The notes under the pieces are model-generated. The model did not search any database, was not told the DNA's origin, and saw only the letters and a list, made by a program, of their open reading frames with translations. Source: 2-01-FULL-50-23 sp964509695 (lineage in GTDB: Bacteria > Patescibacteriota > Microgenomatia > UBA1400 > MFAQ01). Taken from it: a stretch of 25,890 nucleotides of DNA. A program made the translations under genes and the position numbers. Below are positions 14,525-19,724 of the stretch, one piece after another (positions within the stretch are counted from its first letter, which is position 1; every line of letters starts with the position of its first letter). The stretch lies in contig CAZDXN010000010.1 in assembly GCA_964509695.1 (NCBI GenBank), forward strand, positions 1 through 25,890. Direction: 5' to 3'.

Positions 14525-15160
14525 TTCGGCTGGAGCAAAGTCAGGGAAGAGTGTCGGAGTGAAGAAAAGTTCGGCATAAACAGATTGCCAAGGAAGGTAG
14601 CCGGAGAGGCGTTTCTCGCCACCGGTTCGGATGATGAGGTCGGGGTCGGGAATTCCAGCAGTATCTAGATAGGAACCAAAGACTTCTTCGGTGATTTCTT
14701 CCGGCTTGAGTTTGGCCTTGACGATTTTATTGACGGCGCGGAGGATTTCATCACGGCCACCGTAATTTAGAGCGAAGGTGGTGGTAATGACAGAGTTTCC
14801 CTTGGATTTGGTAATCAGATCGAGCGATTTTTGGGCGATGTCCTTGGGAAACTTATTGATATCTCCGAGGAGGCGGAACTTGGCGCCCATCTGGATCAGT
14901 TTGATGGCGAGAGTGTTGAGGCCCATGCGAAAAACATCAAAGATTTCTTTAATTTCTTTTTCGTCGCGCTTCCAGTTCTCAGTGGAAAAAGCCCAGAAAG
15001 TGACATAGGGGATTTTATTGTTTGCAAGGTAGGTAATGATTGGTTCAATGGCGTTTTTGACGGCAGCTTCGTGGCCCTTGACCGGGTCCAAGCCACGGTT
15101 TCTGGCCCAACGGCGGTTGCCATCCATGATTATGGCGACGTGTTTTAAATTATTGCTCAT
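14456..15160 (-). CDS. uppS: Undecaprenyl diphosphate synthase
   Basis: 234-residue cis-prenyltransferase that extends farnesyl diphosphate with isopentenyl diphosphate to the C55 lipid carrier needed for peptidoglycan and other wall polymers. All signatures are present: IIMDGNRRWA with catalytic Asp13, FSTENWKR (58-65), LNYGGRDEI (131-139), PDPDLIIRTGGEKRLSGYLPWQSVYAE (171-197), and RDRRFGG near the end. Length is normal for the family. An extended -10 (TGCTATAAT, 15210-15218) lies about 50 bases upstream, so unlike many neighbours the mRNA has a real leader, and that leader holds two mini-ORFs. It converges on the polyprenyl synthase and the small ORF. Confidence 0.95.
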   Translation of the reverse strand: MSNNLKHVAIIMDGNRRWARNRGLDPVKGHEAAVKNAIEPIITYLANNKIPYVTFWAFSTENWKRDEKEIKEIFDVFRMGLNTLAIKLIQMGAKFRLLGDINKFPKDIAQKSLDLITKSKGNSVITTTFALNYGGRDEILRAVNKIVKAKLKPEEITEEVFGSYLDTAGIPDPDLIIRTGGEKRLSGYLPWQSVYAELFFTPTLFPDFAPAELEKILTDFSQRDRRFGGDSKAK

Positions 15161-15209
15161 AGTTCATTGAATATTGCTCATTTGTCACTATTGAGTTGTT
15201 CTGGGGTGA

Positions 15210-15218
15210 ATTATAGCA
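15210..15218 (-). promoter_or_regulatory. Extended -10 promoter of uppS
   Basis: TGCTATAAT on the minus strand is identical to the element at 1482-1490. The predicted start near 15203 gives a leader of about 43 bases. Confidence 0.6.
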
Positions 15219-15240
15219 AAGCCGGAACTGCCAGAATATA

Positions 15241-15666
15241 TCACCGCCTTAATAGTTTTTCTGCCAGAGTTAATCCTTGTTTTTCGTAGAAACGATCGAA
15301 AGAAAAAACAATATCAATTTGCTTTAGCTTGGCATAGGCAAAAAGAAAGTAATCAAAAGGAGTGTTCTTTGTGGTTACGGTTGGGTCATAAAGGCTGATA
15401 AGTTTGGAAAATATTTCAGAGGGAAGTGTGGCGGGTTCCATTTGGGAGTAATCAGCCAGAAGTTGTTTGGCCAGATCGGGCCGTTTTATTCCTCGAGACA
15501 AAGCAGTAGCCGCCTCGAGGATTGTCGGTGGAAGGACGATGGTAGAGAGACTATTTTTTGAAAGAAACTCCACAATTTGGAGACAACGGGAATGAAAGAT
15601 GTCATTCTGATTGATCAAACCGACCAAGGCGTCCGCGTCGATCAGGACTTGTTTAGTCCCAGACAT
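15241..15666 (-). CDS. PIN-domain toxin (VapC-like), second pair
   Basis: 141 residues. PIN acidic residues: Asp in QVLIDADALVGLI, Glu in ILEAATALSR, Asp in TPFDYFLFAYAKL, and Asp in FSFDRFYEKQG. Predicted Mg2+-dependent RNase toxin. ATG 15666 gives MSGTKQVLIDADAL with normal spacing to the first Asp. The gene overlaps the upstream antitoxin by 14 bases, so translation is probably coupled. Its sequence is not close to the PIN protein at 379-771, so the two pairs are independent systems. Confidence 0.85.
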   Translation of the reverse strand: MSGTKQVLIDADALVGLINQNDIFHSRCLQIVEFLSKNSLSTIVLPPTILEAATALSRGIKRPDLAKQLLADYSQMEPATLPSEIFSKLISLYDPTVTTKNTPFDYFLFAYAKLKQIDIVFSFDRFYEKQGLTLAEKLLRR

Positions 15667-15892
15667 ATTTATCCAAATTTTTAGATAGGTCTCTTGGACC
15701 CTTGAGATCATAAGAGCTTAGTTTTTGGAGGAATGCAGTTGTTTGAAGAGATTTATTATTTAGAAGATTGATTCCGGTTTTGATAAGGCGACGCATCAGT
15801 TCGGCGGTGGCCAGGTTCTGCCTAGAGGCAAGTCGAGAGAGTTCGGAATAGGTAGGCCTATCAATGTAAAAACTTTTTTGGATCATTTGCAT
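15653..15892 (-). CDS. Ribbon-helix-helix type antitoxin, second pair
   Basis: 79 residues. The N-terminus (MIQKSFYIDRPTYSELSRLASRQNLATAELMRRLIKTGINLL) fits the strand-helix-helix of small DNA-binding antitoxins. The rest is the likely toxin-binding tail (ALQ-like helix and SKNLDKYVWD). ATG 15892 coincides with the predicted transcription start of a consensus promoter, so the mRNA would be leaderless. ATG 15886 is an alternative. It overlaps the toxin gene by 14 bases. Confidence 0.75.
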   Translation of the reverse strand: MQMIQKSFYIDRPTYSELSRLASRQNLATAELMRRLIKTGINLLNNKSLQTTAFLQKLSSYDLKGPRDLSKNLDKYVWD

Positions 15893-15898
15893 GGATGT

Positions 15899-15927
15899 AT
15901 ATTAATACATGTATACATATATGTCAA
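15899..15927 (-). promoter_or_regulatory. Consensus antitoxin promoter with overlapping palindromes
   Basis: On the minus strand: TTGACA (15922-15927), exactly 17 bp, TAATAT (15899-15904), then six bases to ATG 15892. The spacer holds overlapping perfect palindromes: ATACATGTAT (15905-15914) and ATGTATACAT (15909-15918); ACATATATGT (15915-15924) runs into the -35. This is a likely multi-site operator for autorepression. Confidence 0.7.
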
Positions 15928-15966
15928 GTTTTGGAGCGGGGAATGTGCGGAGAAAATGCGGGGATA

Positions 15967-16377
15967 TTAGAAACCGATAATCCCAAGGACAGAAAGGAGG
16001 ATGCGAACGATGACAAAGGAGCCAAGGACAACAACAATACCTGAGAAAGCATTGAGGAGTCGCTGGGTAGCGCTGGCGATCTTTTTGGCATCCCCAGTTG
16101 AGAGAAGATATTCCCAAGCAGCGGAGAGAAGATTGAAGAAAAAGACAAGACCGGCGATGAAGAAAACGAAGGTAATTAGATTGGTACCAGTGAGAAGCTC
16201 ACTGATGGTCCAGTTGTTTTGGATCGTCTGGCCGGGGTAAGTGAGGGAGCTAATATCAACCTGCGCAAAAGCGGGAGAAATGACGAATGACGAATAACTA
16301 ATTACTAATAAAATCACAATGAACAATGTCTGAATTAATTTAATTCGAACTTTGGGGTTTGGGGATTGATTAGTCAT
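15967..16377 (-). CDS. Pilin-like membrane protein (TrbC/VirB2-like), 136 aa
   Basis: The N-terminus (MTNQSPNPKVRIKLIQTLF, then IVILLVISYSSFVI, ending AFA before Q) comes from copy 3 of the signal-peptide repeat. The mature part has two helices (about 68-86 and 108-132) around SAAWEYLLSTGDAKKIASATQRLL, a diverged form of the family loop. It follows the 128-residue pilin-like gene after 23 bases, most of them repeat DNA. It is separated from the main pilin block by the isoprenoid and toxin-antitoxin genes. Confidence 0.8.
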   Translation of the reverse strand: MTNQSPNPKVRIKLIQTLFIVILLVISYSSFVISPAFAQVDISSLTYPGQTIQNNWTISELLTGTNLITFVFFIAGLVFFFNLLSAAWEYLLSTGDAKKIASATQRLLNAFSGIVVVLGSFVIVRILLSVLGIIGF

Positions 16378-16393
16378 TAGAAATTAGGAATTA
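16279..16393 (-). repeat. Signal-peptide repeat, copy 3
   Basis: 115 bp, with blocks 16279-16335 and 16365-16393 shared with copies 1 and 2. It spans the intergenic bases, ATG 16377 and the hydrophobic core codons. Confidence 0.85.
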
Positions 16394-16400
16394 ATGAATT

Positions 16401-16787
16401 TCATTGTAGACCCGGGAGGGCGAGAATTTTAATACCAATGAGATTCATGAGAAAGATAGCCATGATAATGAAGAGGAGGCCGGCGACGGCAGAGGTGATG
16501 ATTTCATTACCTGATTTTAGTTTTTCGGGGATGCCGGCGGAGGAGGTGACGATGAAGACACCGTAGAGGATGAGAAGGAGGGCGATGCCGCCGCCCAGGC
16601 CGATGATGATGGTCAGAAGGCTGTTGACGAAACCACCGCTGGTGGCGTCATAAGAAATACAGCCGAGAGCAGTATTGATGCCCTTTGTGCCATTGAAGGC
16701 GGTGCAGTCGACGGAGACCGCCAGCGCCCTTGCACTGCTGGATAGAAAAAGAGGGATGGTGAGGAGGAGGGATAAGAATAATTTCAC
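16401..16787 (-). CDS. Pilin-like two-helix membrane protein, 128 aa
   Basis: Signal peptide (MKLFLSLLLTIPLFLSSSARALA before VSVDC), two Cys (VDC and LGC) that could pair, then helices at about 51-76 and 100-122 around SSAGIPEKLKSGNEIITSAVAG. The loop lacks the GGDK signature, making this the most diverged of the nine; the architecture and context still fit the pilin-like group. The GTG start is chosen because TAAAAT ends six bases before it and no ATG fits. The start lies only 14 bp from that of the divergent SpoIID gene. Confidence 0.7.
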   Translation of the reverse strand: MKLFLSLLLTIPLFLSSSARALAVSVDCTAFNGTKGINTALGCISYDATSGGFVNSLLTIIIGLGGGIALLLILYGVFIVTSSAGIPEKLKSGNEIITSAVAGLLFIIMAIFLMNLIGIKILALPGLQ

Positions 16788-16789
16788 GA

Positions 16790-16799
16790 GATAATTTTA
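16790..16799. promoter_or_regulatory. Overlapping divergent -10 boxes
   Basis: The 14-bp gap 16788-16801 contains a near-palindrome GATAATTTTATC. On the minus strand TAAAAT (16794-16799) is six bases before GTG 16787. On the plus strand GATAAT (16790-16795) is six bases before ATG 16802. The two -10 elements share bases, so only one polymerase could bind at a time. Confidence 0.45.
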
Positions 16800-16801
16800 T
16801 C

Positions 16802-18580
16802 ATGCGACATACGTTAAACTTATTAGTAATGAGAAAGTGGCTGTTGATATTAGTTTTGGTTTTAGTAGGTTTGGGGTTTTGGCGGGTTACGATCGTAAGG
16901 GCTGCAGAGTGCACTGGAAGTGAGACAGATGTGGCGAAGATTCAGAAGTGTATTGACGACCTTAGTAACGAAAAAAAGTCGTTGGATGCCGCCAACTCAA
17001 ATAATGTTGCCGAACTAAAGAGGCTAGATTCTAGAATAAAGGCGATTCAATCAAGTATCAACGCGATGGTGGCAAAGCAAAAAGAACTGGAGAAGAATAT
17101 TGCGGCGAGAGAAGTAAAGATTACAGAACATTATGTAATTTTGGTGAAAAAAACCGAGGAAATGTATAAAAAGCTTAGACAAAGGTCGGTGTTGACGGAA
17201 ATTCTTTCGAAAATAGGTTCGGGGCTAACCCGTCAAATTGGTTACCAAAACAAAGCGAGCAACCTAGACCGCCAATTAATTATTGGTTTCTCGAGTGAGA
17301 TTTTAAACCTAGAGACTGACAAGAAAAATCTGGAAGATCAAAAAAATAAACTAGCGTCGATGCAGTCGACTTTGGATAAGACGGCGGTGTTTTACCGAGG
17401 GGAGGTGGCAAAGGCGGATAAATACGGAGAAATCCTGAGCGGGAAGATAGCGGCTCTATCAGCCAGGCAACAGCAGATCTTGGGAGAGAAGCAGGGCACT
17501 TTCTCTACCTCGGTAGGAGATGTGCCCTTGGCAGATGATCCGAACTCGAGACCGGATTTTGACCCGGGTTTCCGGCCGGCATTTGCGGCCTTTTCTTTTG
17601 GGGCGTCACACTTTAATGGTATGAGTCAGTACGGGGCGTTTGGGCGGGCGAAGGCAGGCCAATCGGCGGAGCAGATATTGAAGGCTTATTACGGCGACGG
17701 CGTGTCGATACGACGTGATTACCCAACAGGAACGAACATTAAGATTTCGTACAATGGAAAGATATTAACATACGATATTGAGTCTTATACAAAACGGATT
17801 TATGAGATGCCTGGCAGTTGGGCTGATGAGGGAGGAATGGAGGCACTGAGGGCGCAGGCGATTGCGGCCAGAAGTTATGCCTTGGCCTACACCGATGAAG
17901 GTAGGGGTGGTTCGATTTGTACGACTGAGGCGTGTCAGGTATTCAAAAATGCCGAAAAAGGGGGAAAGTGGAATGAGGCGGTAGACGCGACGAGAGGCTG
18001 GGTTTTGGTGGCGAATGGAAAACCGCTTAAGGCCAAGTATGCGTCAACATCAGGGGGCTATCAGTTCTCGTATAGTGATGGCTATTCCGGTTGGACGACT
18101 CCGGGGATTTGGGACACACCGTCAGGACGAGGCGGTTGGACGAGTCAGGCTTTTGAAAAAACAGCCGGAAGTCCTTGGTTTTATAAAGGCTGGTACAAAA
18201 GTCGATCGGGGGCGAGCTGTGGGAGAGGGAATCCTTGGTTGAATAGTGAAGAAATGGCAGATATTCTGAATGCCTGGACGGTGTTGGTGAAGAATAATCA
18301 GGCGGACGATCGGATTTTGCCTTTGGGGGGATGTGCCAGCGGTAATCCGTACTCAATCGGTGATCTGCGCAGTAAAGCGGCGGGAATGGGAGGGGGATTT
18401 GGTAGCGTTTCTAGTGTGTCGGTGTCCTATTCTGACGGCGGATATACGGCGAAAGTGATTTTTGGAACTGATAAGGGATCGGTGGAGATGAGCGGAGATG
18501 ATTTCAAGAAGGCGTTTAATCTGCGCGCGCCGGGCTGGATTTCGCTCAAGAGCAGATTGTTTAATATTGAGAAGAAATAA
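16802..18580 (+). CDS. SpoIID/LytB-like lytic transglycosylase with coiled coil
   Basis: 592 residues. A signal peptide or N-terminal anchor (about 10-34, RKWLLILVLVLVGLGFW) is followed by a long coiled coil (about 42-230, rich in Lys, Glu, Leu and Gln) and a C-terminal SpoIID domain (about 262-590). Family signatures are GASHFNGMSQYGAFGRAKAG (267-286), EGGMEALRAQAIAARSYAL (343-361) with the likely catalytic Glu347, TTEACQVF (374-381), and KAKYASTSGG near 410-419. SpoIID enzymes cleave glycan strands that lack peptide stems, outside the membrane. The coiled coil resembles those of wall-hydrolase regulators. ATG 16829 is an alternative start giving a tighter signal peptide. It may help open the wall for the pilin-like apparatus; this is inferred from context. 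Confidence 0.85.
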   Translation: MRHTLNLLVMRKWLLILVLVLVGLGFWRVTIVRAAECTGSETDVAKIQKCIDDLSNEKKSLDAANSNNVAELKRLDSRIKAIQSSINAMVAKQKELEKNIAAREVKITEHYVILVKKTEEMYKKLRQRSVLTEILSKIGSGLTRQIGYQNKASNLDRQLIIGFSSEILNLETDKKNLEDQKNKLASMQSTLDKTAVFYRGEVAKADKYGEILSGKIAALSARQQQILGEKQGTFSTSVGDVPLADDPNSRPDFDPGFRPAFAAFSFGASHFNGMSQYGAFGRAKAGQSAEQILKAYYGDGVSIRRDYPTGTNIKISYNGKILTYDIESYTKRIYEMPGSWADEGGMEALRAQAIAARSYALAYTDEGRGGSICTTEACQVFKNAEKGGKWNEAVDATRGWVLVANGKPLKAKYASTSGGYQFSYSDGYSGWTTPGIWDTPSGRGGWTSQAFEKTAGSPWFYKGWYKSRSGASCGRGNPWLNSEEMADILNAWTVLVKNNQADDRILPLGGCASGNPYSIGDLRSKAAGMGGGFGSVSSVSVSYSDGGYTAKVIFGTDKGSVEMSGDDFKKAFNLRAPGWISLKSRLFNIEKK

Positions 18581-18586
18581 TTGTTT

Positions 18587-18762
18587 TTTTGTTCATTCTT
18601 TGCTTGTGCAAAGAACTGAACCCAAGAAAGCACGCCCTTCAGGCTCGCTAAAATTTGCTCTCTTATTTATGTTCGCTGGACACTGCTGCGACAAGCTTAG
18701 CGTGCGAGCTCACTTTCTCATAGTATTCGATAGCAAATTTCTTGGCGCTCCCGCTTCAGGGG
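18587..18762. repeat. 176-bp dispersed repeat, copy A
   Basis: Equal in length and nearly identical to 21661-21836, with only a handful of differences. It starts with a hairpin TTCTTTGC/GCAAAGAA. AAATTTGCT and AGCAAATTT form a long-range inverted repeat inside it, so it can fold. No ORF of note. It starts six bases after the stop of the SpoIID gene and ends 28 bases before the -10 of the next gene. Confidence 0.9.
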
Positions 18763-18790
18763 AAATTTAGATTGGAATTCACACGGGTGG

Positions 18791-18796
18791 TAGAAT
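18791..18796 (+). promoter_or_regulatory. Leaderless-type -10 TAGAAT
   Basis: TGG-TAGAAT (TGn extended -10) is followed by six bases and ATG 18803. Confidence 0.6.
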
Positions 18797-18802
18797 TAGG
18801 GT

Positions 18803-19462
18803 ATGCCGGAAGTGTTTTCTAAGAATAGTCGGTCGGTCGTGTCGGAAGTGAAGAAATTGGTGGACGAGGGTTTTTCTCATCCGGTTTGGAGATCTCTGGC
18901 GGCGTGCCCATCAGACACCAGATTTGAGGCCCAACACGACAACGAACAGGTGTTGTTGTTGATGAGAAAACATCCAGTGACGAATCTGTGGTGGATAGCA
19001 CTGACGGCGATGTTTGTCGGAGTACCGCTATTTTGGGGGGAGTTCCCCTTGGTTTCTGGGGTGTCTGTTTTGGTTCGATTGTCTTTGGTGGTGTTTTGGT
19101 ATTTGGGGTTGGCCTTTTTTGCGATCCAAAACATATTACTTTGGTTTTATAACATATATATTGTGACGGATGAGAGAGTAATAGACGTGGATTTTTTTGG
19201 GTTACTTTATAAAAACATCAATGCCACCCAAATTCGTAAGATTCAGGATGTAAATTATTCACAAGTGGGGATGTTGTCATCGGTGTTTAATTTCGGCAAC
19301 GTGGTGATTCAAACCGCCTCGGAACAGCGGTCGGCCGACGCGAGAGAAGAGGCGAGTGCTTTCACTTTTGCAGCGGTGTCCAACCCCGATCGGGTGGCCA
19401 AGGTAATCGGGGAATTAATGGAGCAGGAGGAAAAAGAAGAATATGAAGGGAGAACGAGATGA
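18803..19462 (+). CDS. Membrane protein with bacterial PH domain
   Basis: 219 residues. The N-terminal soluble part (1-58) includes NEQVLLLMRKHPVTNLWW, the usual lead-in of YdbS/YdbT-like proteins. Two helices follow at about 61-78 and 88-112. The C-terminal bacterial PH domain starts IYIVTDERVIDVDFFGLLYKNINATQIRKIQDVNY, then SSVFNFGNVVIQTAS, the conserved core of the family. Function is unknown; such domains bind partners or lipids at the membrane. A TAGAAT -10 six bases before the ATG implies a leaderless mRNA. It probably forms an operon with the next two genes. Confidence 0.8.
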   Translation: MPEVFSKNSRSVVSEVKKLVDEGFSHPVWRSLAACPSDTRFEAQHDNEQVLLLMRKHPVTNLWWIALTAMFVGVPLFWGEFPLVSGVSVLVRLSLVVFWYLGLAFFAIQNILLWFYNIYIVTDERVIDVDFFGLLYKNINATQIRKIQDVNYSQVGMLSSVFNFGNVVIQTASEQRSADAREEASAFTFAAVSNPDRVAKVIGELMEQEEKEEYEGRTR

Positions 19463-19468
19463 AGACGG

Positions 19469-19496
19469 AATTACGAATTACGAATTATGAATTATG
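19469..19496 (+). repeat. Four tandem 7-bp units ending in a start codon
   Basis: AATTACG, AATTACG, AATTATG, AATTATG in tandem. The ATG of the last unit is the start codon of the 73-residue membrane protein. It is the same style of low-complexity DNA as the signal-peptide repeats. Confidence 0.75.
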
Positions 19497-19715
19497 AATG
19501 ATTTGATAACGGGTATTAGTTTGAGTTTGATAGTGGGGTTGATGATTAAAGCGTGTCTGGTGATATTGACGTCACTATCTTTGGTGATGGTTCGGCAGGC
19601 GAGTTTGATGGATAGAGTGGTGACGGTACCGGTAGGAAACTGGTTCAAGATGGTGGCTTGGGGATTCTTCTTAGTATCATTAATATTAACTTTAGGCATC
19701 ATATTAGTTGTATAA
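19494..19715 (+). CDS. Small two-helix membrane protein (73 aa)
   Basis: Two hydrophobic segments (about 5-32 and 49-73) around a short polar loop, RQASLMDRVVTVPVGN. There is no signal peptide and the family is not recognised with certainty; similar two-helix proteins occur in candidate-phyla genomes. It lies between the PH-domain gene (31 bases away) and the propeller protein (9 bases away) on the same strand, so it is probably part of the same membrane module. Confidence 0.65.
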   Translation: MNDLITGISLSLIVGLMIKACLVILTSLSLVMVRQASLMDRVVTVPVGNWFKMVAWGFFLVSLILTLGIILVV

Positions 19716-19724
19716 GGCCTGCCC

